Shown here: positions 1 to 6,214 of the stretch, piece by piece
Layout: the number at the start of each line of letters is the position of its first letter
Numbering within the stretch: the first letter of the stretch is position 1
DNA from: AC-32 sp049644305
GTDB lineage: Bacteria > Actinomycetota > Thermoleophilia > Gaiellales > Gaiellaceae
NCBI GenBank assembly: GCA_049644305.1
Contig: JBARRQ010000128.1
Location: 1-7,664 of the forward strand
Direction of reading: 5' to 3'
DNA: 7,664 nucleotides
Made by a program: the position numbers and the translations under genes
The notes under the pieces: generated by a model
The model's input: only the letters and a program-made list of their open reading frames with translations
Told to the model about the DNA's origin: nothing
Database searches by the model: none

Positions 1-995
1 CGCAGTCGCAGCCGTACATCCAGGTCCGCCCGCCGTTCCGGATCGTCTGGAGCCGGGCCGTCGGCGCCCTGATCGAGTTTCCGGCCGTCGTGGCCGACGA
101 GGTCGCCTTCGTCTCGAACTTCAACGGCACGGTCCACGCCTACTCGATGCAAAACGGCGCGACCGTCTGGCGCCGCGACACGCCGAACGGGAAGATGGCC
201 GCCTCTCCCGCCGTGTTCGGCGACCAGCTGGTCGTGCACGGGATGGACGGGCACGTATGGGTGCTCGACCGCCACACCGGCCGCGTGCTCTGGCGCTTCA
301 CCACGGGCTCGCCGATCGAGTCCTCCCCGGTTGTCGTCGACGGCGTGGACTACTTCGGCGACTGGAGCGGGAACGTCTATGCGCTCGACCTCAACACGCA
401 CAGGGCGCGCTGGACGTACCGCTCGGGCTACAAGATCACCTCGAGCGCCTCACTCCTGGGCGGGACCATCTACATCGGCGACTACGGCGGGCAGCTGCTC
501 GCGCTCTCCGCCGGCGACGGACGCCTTCGCTGGTCGGGCACCGTCAACGGAAGGATCTACGGGACGCCGGCGGTGGCGAACGGCCGCATCTTCGTGCCGT
601 CCTCCGATGGCAACTCGCTGACGGCGTTCTCGACCGGCGGCGCCCGGCTCTGGTCGCTCAACACCGGCTCGTACGTCTACGCGTCGCCGGCCGTCTGGGA
701 TGGGCGGGTCTACTTCGGCTCCTACAACGGCGTCTTCTACTGCCTCTCGGCGTCTAACGGCAGGACGATCTGGCAGTTCCCGACCGGCGGCCCGATCGCA
801 GGCGCGCCCGCGATCGTGGCGGGCATCGCGTACTTCAGCAACCGGCAGCACCGGATCTACGGCGTGAGCGCGCTTACCGGCCGGCAGGTGTTCCGTTTCG
901 GCGACGGGGCGTTCGTGCCAGTCTCCGGCAACGGACGGCGGCTGCTCCTACACGGCTTCTCGCGGCTCTACGCGGTCGAGCCGCGGCGTAGATGA
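1..995 (+). CDS. PQQ-like beta-propeller repeat protein, 5'-truncated by window edge
   Basis: The reading frame is open from the first complete codon (position 3) to TGA at 993-995, giving 330 visible residues. It is built of about seven propeller blades, each following the pattern aromatic-x-G-x-x-x-G-x-[VL]-x-[AV]-[LF] ... G-x-x-x-W. Examples are VYFGSYNGVFYCLSASNGR and the YVYASPAVW stretch. It aligns collinearly with the next gene: the first visible residues (VRPPFRIVWSRA) match residues 78-89 of that protein (VRPPYRPLWFFRA). About 75 N-terminal residues, probably including a membrane anchor or signal, should therefore lie upstream of the window. The GTG at 90 is internal to conserved sequence and is not the start. 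Proteins with such repeats (PF13360/PF13570 type) include quinoprotein dehydrogenases and non-enzymatic scaffolds such as BamB. No heme c CxxCH motif or other dehydrogenase sign is visible, so a binding or scaffold role outside the membrane is the safer inference. The substrate is unknown. Confidence 0.88.
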   Translation, partial: QSQPYIQVRPPFRIVWSRAVGALIEFPAVVADEVAFVSNFNGTVHAYSMQNGATVWRRDTPNGKMAASPAVFGDQLVVHGMDGHVWVLDRHTGRVLWRFTTGSPIESSPVVVDGVDYFGDWSGNVYALDLNTHRARWTYRSGYKITSSASLLGGTIYIGDYGGQLLALSAGDGRLRWSGTVNGRIYGTPAVANGRIFVPSSDGNSLTAFSTGGARLWSLNTGSYVYASPAVWDGRVYFGSYNGVFYCLSASNGRTIWQFPTGGPIAGAPAIVAGIAYFSNRQHRIYGVSALTGRQVFRFGDGAFVPVSGNGRRLLLHGFSRLYAVEPRRR

Positions 996-2245
996 AGAGG
1001 GCGCTGCTTGCGCTCGGTGCGGTCGTGGTGCTCGCCGCCGCGGGGCTGGGCGCGTACGCGCTCTACCGCAAGCACCAGGGCCGGAACATCCGCGGCTCCT
1101 CGGTCGAGTTCGTTACGACGGGGGCGAAGCCGCGGCAGCTGACCCCTGCCGGGAAGATCAGCTGGCCGATGTACCGGTTCGATCCGGCACGCCTCGGCGC
1201 ACCCGCAGGGATCCTCGAGGCCGTCCGTCCTCCGTACCGCCCGTTGTGGTTCTTCCGTGCGGGCTCGCTCGTCGAGTTCCCGCCTGCCATCGCCTACGGG
1301 CGCCTGTACTTCGCGAACTCCCTAGGCACGCTCTTCGGTGTCGACATCAACCACGTCCGCACGCGTTGGACATACCGCACCAGGCGCTGCGCGGCGGCGA
1401 CGCCCGCGGTCGACGGGCGAACCGTCTTCATGTCCTTCCTCAACCACCCGCCCTGCAATGCCACCCGTTCCGGGCTCGACGGCGAGGTCGTCGCGGTGAA
1501 CGCCGACACGGGCAAGGTCCGCTGGCTGGTCAAGATGGGGCCGACGGAGTCGTCCCCGCTCGTCGTCGGGGGTCTCGTCTACGTCGGCGACTGGAACGGG
1601 AAGGTCTACGCGCTCAGCGCGAGCACCGGGCGCACGGTCTGGAGCTACCAGACCGGTGACAAGGTCAAGGACGCCATGGCCTACGCAGGAGGCCGCGTGT
1701 ACTTCGGCTCCTACGACAGCCACGTGTATTCGCTCGACGCGCGCACCGGCAAGCTGATCTGGAAGGCGGCCGCGCAGCAGCGACTCGGTCCCAGCGGCAC
1801 GTTCTACTCGACGCCTGCGGTCGCCTACGACCGCGTCTACATCGGCGGGACCGACGGCAAGATGTACTCGTACGGGGCGACGAGCGGGAAGCTGCGCTGG
1901 TCGCACGGGACCGGCAACTACGTCTACGCCTCGCCCGCGGTGTGGGAGCGGCGCGTGCTGGTCGGTTCCTACGACGGCACGTTCTACTGCTTCGACGCGG
2001 CCACGGGCGACATCTGCTGGCAGTTCAAGTCGAACGGCCCGATCTCAGGCTCGGCCGTCGTGCTCAACGGCATCGTCTATTTCTCGACCCTGCGCGGCTG
2101 GACCTACGGCCTGGACGCGAAGACGGGCAAGCCGCTCTGGGTCTTCCGCCGAGGCAAGTACGCCGGCGTCGTCACCGACCGCCGCCGCCTGTATGTGGTC
2201 GGGTACGCGCGGATCTTCGGGCTTGCGCCCCGGCCCCGGCGATAG
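992..2245 (+). CDS. Membrane-anchored PQQ-like beta-propeller repeat protein
   Basis: This 417-residue protein has a basic start (MKR) followed by one hydrophobic segment at about residues 4-25, then YRKHQGR. That looks like an uncleaved N-terminal anchor with the rest outside. A linker leads to the W-x-x-Y-x-x-D-x-x-R-x-G motif at 58-69, common at the front of PQQ-like propellers, and then seven to eight blades to the C-terminus. It is a paralogue of the preceding gene, sharing nearly identical stretches (YVYASPAVW at 310-318; FYC...WQF at 331-345). Differences include a roughly 12-residue insertion in an early blade (about 150-162, N-H-P-P-C) and a smaller one near 260-272. Cysteines C133/C155 and C333/C342 are positioned so that disulfides are possible. 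The ATG lies inside the ATGA overlap with the previous stop, so translation is probably coupled. No catalytic residues are recognised; an extracytoplasmic scaffold or glycan-binding role is inferred. Confidence 0.9.
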   Translation: MKRALLALGAVVVLAAAGLGAYALYRKHQGRNIRGSSVEFVTTGAKPRQLTPAGKISWPMYRFDPARLGAPAGILEAVRPPYRPLWFFRAGSLVEFPPAIAYGRLYFANSLGTLFGVDINHVRTRWTYRTRRCAAATPAVDGRTVFMSFLNHPPCNATRSGLDGEVVAVNADTGKVRWLVKMGPTESSPLVVGGLVYVGDWNGKVYALSASTGRTVWSYQTGDKVKDAMAYAGGRVYFGSYDSHVYSLDARTGKLIWKAAAQQRLGPSGTFYSTPAVAYDRVYIGGTDGKMYSYGATSGKLRWSHGTGNYVYASPAVWERRVLVGSYDGTFYCFDAATGDICWQFKSNGPISGSAVVLNGIVYFSTLRGWTYGLDAKTGKPLWVFRRGKYAGVVTDRRRLYVVGYARIFGLAPRPRR

Positions 2246-2248
2246 CCT
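2243..2248 (+). promoter_or_regulatory. Candidate -10 box TAGCCT overlapping a stop codon
   Basis: The TAG stop of the second propeller gene forms the first half of TAGCCT, which fits the actinobacterial TANNNT -10 consensus. It ends 9 nt before the GTG start of the peptidase gene, so a transcript would begin at or within a few bases of the start codon. No GGAGG-like ribosome site occurs in the 12-nt gap. No clear -35 element was found at 16-18 nt spacing. Confidence 0.4.
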
Positions 2249-2257
2249 CTGCTCCTC

Positions 2258-3325
2258 GTGCGTCGCCTTGTCCTCGCCGTCGCCTTCGCCGCCCTCGCCG
2301 CGGCCGGAGGCGCACAGGCCTTCCCGTGGCCGCTGAAGCCGTTCCACAGCCAGCATCCAATCGGCGGCAACTTCGGCGACCCGCGCATGACGTTCCTTCG
2401 CACGCTCGCGCAGAACGGGCTCGACGGGCCCGGCGTCTTCACGTTCCACAACGGAATCGACATCCACGCGGCTCCCGGGACGCCCGTCTACCCGATCTTC
2501 TCCGGGACCGTGCGGCTGCTGAACGGGACGGCGGTCGCGGTCCAAGCGCCGGGCCATCCGACCTTTCAGTACTTCCACCTCAAGCTGGCCGTCCACAGCG
2601 GTCAGCACGTCGTCCGCCTGAGGACCGTGCTCGGTTGGATCACGCCGTGGGCCCGCCACGTCCACCTCTCCGAGATCGCCAACGGGCGTGCCCTGAATCC
2701 GCTCGCTCCAGGGCGGATCAGCCCCTACTCGGACGGAACGCGGCCGCGTGTGCGTGAGGTCGTCTTCCGCGACACACGCGGGGAGCCGCAAAGCCCGCTC
2801 GGACTGCAGGGCCGAATCGACATCTTCGCGGACGCTTACGACCTGCCCGTGCCGTTCCCTGGGTTCCAGTTCGGCCTTCCGATCGCGCCGGCTGCTCTCA
2901 GCTGGCGCCTCACGACCTCGAGCGGCCGAGTCGTCCGGCCCGAGACGACGCCCGTCGATTTCCGCAAGTCGCTGCCGCCGAACGGCCAGTTCTGGCGCGT
3001 CTACGGCCGTGGGACATACCCGAACGGCCCGGTCTTCGGCGGGCAGCTGTACAAGCGAATGCCCGGGCATTACCTCTTCCGCATGACGCCCGACGGCCTC
3101 GACACGACCCGGCTCGCCGACGGCACCTACGTCGTCACCGTGACTGCCCGCGACGTGCGCGGCAACCGAGGATCGCTCAGCGAGCGCTTCGACGTGCTGA
3201 ATCATCCGAGCGGGCAGCCTAAGGCGCCGCTTGCGGTGCCGCCGAAGGACGCGCGGGCTACGCCCGTGCGTCTGTCTGCAACGACCGGTCGACACAGGTG
3301 GCCTCGGAACGGCCCCTCTAGGTAG
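2258..3325 (+). CDS. Secreted M23 (LytM-type) metallopeptidase with C-terminal beta-sandwich-like region
   Basis: This 355-residue protein starts at GTG 2258, which places a typical signal peptide at residues 1-21 (MRRLVLAVAF... AQA|F). The peptidase domain spans about 55-145. The H-x3-D motif is H64/D68 (HNGIDIHAAPGTPVYPI), the middle histidine is H107 in YFHLK, and the H-x-H motif is H134/H136 (HVHLSEI). These match the zinc ligands and catalytic histidines of lysostaphin/LytM enzymes, so the protein is probably active rather than an EnvC/NlpD-like degenerate activator. The family cuts peptide cross-links of peptidoglycan. Residues about 185-315 look like an immunoglobulin-like or fibronectin-like beta domain ending in DGTYVVTVTARDVRGN. 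The last 40 residues are Pro/Arg-rich and probably disordered. It follows the membrane propeller by 12 nt and precedes the Wzz-like gene by 13 nt, suggesting wall opening or remodelling linked to surface-polymer export (inference). Confidence 0.88.
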   Translation: MRRLVLAVAFAALAAAGGAQAFPWPLKPFHSQHPIGGNFGDPRMTFLRTLAQNGLDGPGVFTFHNGIDIHAAPGTPVYPIFSGTVRLLNGTAVAVQAPGHPTFQYFHLKLAVHSGQHVVRLRTVLGWITPWARHVHLSEIANGRALNPLAPGRISPYSDGTRPRVREVVFRDTRGEPQSPLGLQGRIDIFADAYDLPVPFPGFQFGLPIAPAALSWRLTTSSGRVVRPETTPVDFRKSLPPNGQFWRVYGRGTYPNGPVFGGQLYKRMPGHYLFRMTPDGLDTTRLADGTYVVTVTARDVRGNRGSLSERFDVLNHPSGQPKAPLAVPPKDARATPVRLSATTGRHRWPRNGPSR

Positions 3326-3328
3326 AGT
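3323..3328 (+). promoter_or_regulatory. Candidate -10 box TAGAGT overlapping a stop codon
   Basis: The TAG stop of the peptidase gene continues as TAGAGT, 10 nt before the ATG at 3339. An overlapping TAGGTA sits at 3319-3324. A weak AGG (3320-3322) could act as a poor ribosome site, but it lies 16 nt from the ATG. No recognisable -35 element was seen. The spacing is looser than at the other junctions, so this is the weakest member of the set. Confidence 0.3.
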
Positions 3329-3338
3329 CGCGCGCGCT

Positions 3339-4232
3339 ATGAGCACCTCGACCGAACCGCGGCCGGCCGAGCGCGAGCTCCCGGACCTCGACGCCGAGCG
3401 TGAAGTGGACCTCCGGCGCCAGTGGAACGCCCTCGTGCAGCGCTGGTGGCTGCCGGCCACCGGTCTGCTCGCCGGGATCGTGATCGGCTTCCTGATCTCT
3501 CTGGGCGGCAGCCAGGTCTACACGGCCAAGGCCACGATCTACGTCGGCCAGCCCCTCTCCTCGAGCGGGGTGCAGGTCCAGAACCAGGCGACGAATCCCA
3601 GCACGGTGCACGAGATCGCCCTCGCTCCGGCAACGATCGAGGCAGTGGCCCGGCGGGTCGGCCTGGCGCCGGGACAGATCCGCGGCCGGATCTCGACCCA
3701 GACCGTGAGCGGGGCGATCACGAAGCTCGGACAGAACCCCCTCGTCTCGATCGGCGTCACCGGCCATCTCCGGGGCAAGGTCGCCGCAACCGCCAACGCT
3801 CTCGCTCAGAGGGTCGTCACCTCGGACGCGCTCGCGAATTACTCGAAGATCAAGATCGCATCGCTGAGCAAGCTGGTCGACGCCGAGAAGACCGAGCTCG
3901 CCTCGATCGACAGGCGCACCGGCCAGCTGGAGACGTTCGTGCGCGCGAACGGCGGGTCGGCAACCGACCGTCTGATCCTCGCCAACGTGCTCAACGGGCT
4001 CGTGCAGGAGCGGCGCCAGGTGGTCGACGAGCAGGCCGCGACACAACAGCAGCTCGCATTGGCGAAAGAGGTCGAGGCGCCGCGGGTGATCACATTCGCC
4101 GCCGCCACCAAGACCACCGCCCGCAGCCGTCGTAACACGGTGATCGTCGCCGCGCTGATCGGGCTCCTGGCCGGGATCTTCGCTGCGCTGCTCTGGGAAC
4201 CGGTCGGAAGGGTCGTCCGCCGCCCCGCATAG
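3339..4232 (+). CDS. Wzz-like polysaccharide chain-length determinant / co-polymerase, no kinase domain
   Basis: This 297-residue protein has the two-helix Wzz layout. A cytoplasmic N-terminus (1-36, acidic, Pro-rich) leads to a first membrane helix at about 38-57. An extracytoplasmic domain follows, starting with the VYTAKATIYVGQPL strand typical of the family. An alpha-helical, coiled-coil-prone stretch runs over about 170-245 (many K, E, Q and A residues). A second helix lies at about 266-286 (IVAALIGLLAGIFAALLWEP), then a short basic tail. Wzz-type proteins oligomerise around the Wzy polymerase and set polymer length. The C-terminal BY-kinase domain (Walker A, tyrosine cluster) of CpsD/Wzc-like relatives is absent. 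ATG 3339 is chosen because it begins just after the peptidase stop. The frame stays open upstream to 3231, but that extension encodes Arg-rich sequence overlapping the peptidase gene. Sequence identity to characterised Wzz proteins is probably low, so the exact polymer is unknown. Confidence 0.85.
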   Translation: MSTSTEPRPAERELPDLDAEREVDLRRQWNALVQRWWLPATGLLAGIVIGFLISLGGSQVYTAKATIYVGQPLSSSGVQVQNQATNPSTVHEIALAPATIEAVARRVGLAPGQIRGRISTQTVSGAITKLGQNPLVSIGVTGHLRGKVAATANALAQRVVTSDALANYSKIKIASLSKLVDAEKTELASIDRRTGQLETFVRANGGSATDRLILANVLNGLVQERRQVVDEQAATQQQLALAKEVEAPRVITFAAATKTTARSRRNTVIVAALIGLLAGIFAALLWEPVGRVVRRPA

Positions 4233-4235
4233 TCT
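4230..4235 (+). promoter_or_regulatory. Candidate leaderless -10 box TAGTCT overlapping a stop codon
   Basis: The TAG stop of the Wzz-like gene continues as TAGTCT, ending exactly 6 nt before GTG 4242. That is the spacing expected when the transcript's first base is the G of the start codon. The GGAG at 4237-4240 is only 1 nt from the GTG, too close to serve as a Shine-Dalgarno sequence. No -35 element was recognised. Confidence 0.45.
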
Positions 4236-4241
4236 CGGAGC

Positions 4242-5210
4242 GTGCTCGACGGCAAGCGGGTTGCCGTCGTCGTGCCCGCGCACGACGAGGAGAAGCTGAT
4301 CGCAGAGACGATCCGCTCGATCCCGGACTTCGTCGACCGTATCTACGTCATCGACGACGCGTCACGTGACGGCACGGTTGCCATCACCCGCGAGCTCGCC
4401 GATCCGCGGGTCGAGCTGATCGAGCACGAGCGGAACCTCGGCGTCGGCGCCGCGATCATGACCGGCTACAAGCGCGCCCTGGCCGAGCGCGTCGACGTGA
4501 CGGCTGTCATGGCCGCCGATGCCCAGATGGACCCGGCGGACCTGGAGACTCTCGCCCTCCCGGTGGCGCGCCGCGAGGTTGATTACGCGAAGGCGAACAG
4601 GCTCTTCACGGGCCAGGCGTGGGACGTGATCCCCCGCTACCGCTACCTCGGCAACGCGATGCTCAGCCTGCTGACGAAGATCGCCTCGGGCTACTGGCAC
4701 GTCGCCGACTCGCAGTCGGGCTACACGGCGATCTCGCTCGAGTACCTGGAGCTGCTCGATCTCGACCGGATCTATACGCGCTACGGGTTCCCCAACGACA
4801 TGCTCGTTCACCTCAACGTCTGGAACGCCCGTGTGCGCGACTACCCGTCGCGCCCGATCTACGGTGTGGGGGAGCGCTCCGGGATCCGTTTGCGGAGGGT
4901 CGTTCCCGCGATCTCGTGGCTCCTGGTCAAAGGCTTCTTCTGGCGGATGCGCGAGAAGTACGTGATCCGCGACTTCCACCCGCTGGTCTTCTTCTACATG
5001 CTGGGCTTCCTGATGACGCTGCTCGGGCTCGGGCTCGGCATCTCCGAGGTCGTGCTGCGCATTCTCGGGAACCAGATCACCGCCGCGACGGTCGTCCTGA
5101 TCGCGCTGCTGCTGATCTTCGGCTCGCAGTTCACGCTGTTTGCGATGTGGTTCGACATGGAGTCGAACAAGGACCTGGGCGGCCGCGGCCGCCGAGCGAC
5201 GGACCGCTGA
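4242..5210 (+). CDS. GT2 family glycosyltransferase, DPM/polyprenyl-phosphate sugar synthase type, with two C-terminal membrane helices
   Basis: This 322-residue protein starts at GTG, immediately before the first beta strand (VAVVVPAHDEE, 7-17), as usual for the family. GT-A fold landmarks are the nucleotide-binding DDAS at 38-41, NLGVGAAIMTGYKRAL at 65-80, and the metal-site region AADAQMDP at 91-98. The usual D-x-D-G-Q here retains D93 and D97, but the first Asp is Ala. An acceptor-side DSQSGY follows at 156-161. Two helices at about 247-268 and 281-304 hold the enzyme at the membrane, followed by a basic tail. Relatives transfer a sugar from a nucleotide donor to dolichyl/polyprenyl phosphate or into a polymer; the donor cannot be read from sequence. 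Placed between a Wzz-like gene and a UDP-xylose synthase gene, it probably works in surface-glycan assembly on the cytoplasmic face. Start and family are confident; donor and acceptor are not. Confidence 0.9.
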   Translation: MLDGKRVAVVVPAHDEEKLIAETIRSIPDFVDRIYVIDDASRDGTVAITRELADPRVELIEHERNLGVGAAIMTGYKRALAERVDVTAVMAADAQMDPADLETLALPVARREVDYAKANRLFTGQAWDVIPRYRYLGNAMLSLLTKIASGYWHVADSQSGYTAISLEYLELLDLDRIYTRYGFPNDMLVHLNVWNARVRDYPSRPIYGVGERSGIRLRRVVPAISWLLVKGFFWRMREKYVIRDFHPLVFFYMLGFLMTLLGLGLGISEVVLRILGNQITAATVVLIALLLIFGSQFTLFAMWFDMESNKDLGGRGRRATDR

Positions 5211-5275
5211 GCTCCGTCGGTTAGAAGTTCGTAAGGCTCCGAGGGTTCGGCAGACACCGCCGATAACATCCGGGC
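5211..5275 (+). promoter_or_regulatory. Intergenic region with candidate leaderless promoter (TAACAT, 5264-5269)
   Basis: This 65-nt gap is the longest non-coding stretch in the window. TAACAT at 5264-5269 fits TANNNT and ends exactly 6 nt before ATG 5276, so the transcript could start on the A of the start codon. No Shine-Dalgarno sequence lies before the ATG. A short imperfect direct repeat, GCTCCG-N2-GGTT, occurs at 5211-5222 and 5236-5247. No stable stem-loop or T-tract terminator was seen, and no good -35 element at 16-18 nt spacing. Confidence 0.5.
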
Positions 5276-6214
5276 ATGCCCACCGCCCTCGTCACGGGCG
5301 GAGCCGGCTTCCTCGGCTCGCACCTCTGTGAGTACCTGCTCGCGCGGGACTACCGCGTGATCTGCGTGGACAACCTCGAGACCAGCACGCTCGAGAACAT
5401 CGAGCACCTGCGCAACGACGAGTTCGTCTTCCGCAACCACGACGTGGTCGAGCACATCGAGATCGATGAGCCGGTCGACGTCGTCTACCACCTGGCCGCG
5501 CTCGCGAGCCCGATCGACTACCTGCGCCAGCCGCTCCACTCGCTGAAGGTCGGCTCGTACGGAACCCACCACGCGCTCGGCCTCGCGAAGTTCAAGCGCG
5601 CCCGCTTCCTGCTCGCCTCGACGAGCGAGGTTTACGGCGATCCCCAGGTGCACCCGCAGCCCGAGAGCTACTGGGGCAACGTCAATCCGATCGGCCCGCG
5701 CGGCGTCTACGACGAGGCGAAGCGCTACGGCGAGGCGCTGACGATGGCGTACCACAACCAGCAGGGCCTGGACACGGCCATCGTCCGGATCTTCAACAGC
5801 TATGGCCCGAGGATGCGCTCGCACGACGGGCGGGCGATCCCGACCTTCGTGCGCCAGGCTCTGGAGAGCGAGCCGATCACGATCTTCGGCGACGGCTCGC
5901 AGACCCGGAGCTTCTGCTACGTGGACGACCTCATCCGCGGGCTGCACCTGCTCGCCGAGAGCGGCGAGCACCTGCCCGTGAATCTCGGCAACCCGCGCGA
6001 GTTCTCGATCCTGGAGCTCGCGCAAACCGTTCTACGCGTCACCTCGTCTAAGAGCGAGATCGTGTTTGAGGCGCTTCCCATAGACGATCCCCAGGTTCGA
6101 CAGCCCGACATCACGCGTGCCAGGCAGCTGCTCGGGTGGGAACCGGAGATCGAGCTCGAGGAAGGGTTGCGTCGAATGCTTCCGAGTCTCGGAAGGGAGC
6201 CTGTTGGGGTCTAG
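5276..6214 (+). CDS. uxs: UDP-glucuronate decarboxylase (UDP-xylose synthase), NAD-dependent extended SDR
   Basis: At 312 residues this is the normal length for bacterial UXS. The Rossmann glycine motif is G8-x-x-G11-x-x-G14 (TGGAGFLGSHL), with D32 of VDN positioned to bind the NAD ribose. The signature STSEVYGDP carries S117 and E118, equivalent to the catalytic Ser-Glu pair of ArnA-type decarboxylases. It continues into HPQPESYWGNVNPIGPR and Y145-x3-K149 (YDEAKR), the SDR catalytic Tyr/Lys. GDGSQTRSFCYVDDLI places R211 at the conserved substrate/catalytic arginine. This combination is specific for UXS over dTDP-glucose dehydratase or 4-epimerases, which lack the ESYWG-NPIGPR block. Expected reaction: UDP-glucuronate to UDP-xylose and CO2, with NAD recycled, in the cytoplasm. 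It probably feeds xylosyl (or derived pentosyl) units to this locus. Its last 11 bases overlap the chosen start of the hydrolase gene. The symbol is given by family; orthology is not tested. Confidence 0.93.
   Translation: MPTALVTGGAGFLGSHLCEYLLARDYRVICVDNLETSTLENIEHLRNDEFVFRNHDVVEHIEIDEPVDVVYHLAALASPIDYLRQPLHSLKVGSYGTHHALGLAKFKRARFLLASTSEVYGDPQVHPQPESYWGNVNPIGPRGVYDEAKRYGEALTMAYHNQQGLDTAIVRIFNSYGPRMRSHDGRAIPTFVRQALESEPITIFGDGSQTRSFCYVDDLIRGLHLLAESGEHLPVNLGNPREFSILELAQTVLRVTSSKSEIVFEALPIDDPQVRQPDITRARQLLGWEPEIELEEGLRRMLPSLGREPVGV
6191..6199 (+). promoter_or_regulatory. Shine-Dalgarno GGAAGGGAG supporting the TTG start at 6204
   Basis: This purine run lies inside the 3' end of the decarboxylase gene, 4 nt before TTG 6204. 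It is the clearest ribosome-binding sequence in the window and decides the start of the hydrolase gene. It fits an internal, co-transcribed gene, unlike the junctions carrying TANNNT boxes and no Shine-Dalgarno. Confidence 0.55.

Noticed and set aside
90..92. GTG at 90 as the start of the first propeller gene
   Set aside because: The frame is open upstream to the window edge, and that sequence aligns with the paralogue (VRPPF...W...EFP), so the true start is outside the window.
1..2245. Quinoprotein (PQQ-dependent) dehydrogenase function for the propellers
   Set aside because: Only the structural repeat is visible. There is no heme c CxxCH, no adjacent-cysteine pair, and no electron-transfer or PQQ-synthesis gene in the window.
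3231..3338. N-terminal extension of the Wzz-like gene (36 extra codons)
   Set aside because: The extension overlaps the peptidase gene and encodes Arg/Cys-rich sequence unlike the family. ATG 3339 starts cleanly after the peptidase stop.
2045..3460. Long open frame on the - strand (471 codons) across the propeller, peptidase and Wzz genes
   Set aside because: It lies wholly opposite well-supported genes. Its translation is Arg/Asp/Val-rich with no domain pattern, as expected for the mirror frame of GC-rich coding DNA.
4237..4240. GGAG as a Shine-Dalgarno site for the GT2 gene
   Set aside because: It is only 1 nt from the GTG, too close for ribosome positioning.
5211..5275. Rho-independent terminator in the gap between the GT2 and UXS genes
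   Set aside because: No stem of useful length and no following T-run could be drawn; only a weak direct repeat is present.
4994..6025. Long open frame on the - strand (343 codons) opposite the GT2 and UXS genes
   Set aside because: It crosses two confidently identified + strand genes and their intergenic gap, with low-complexity Arg/Val/Asp content.
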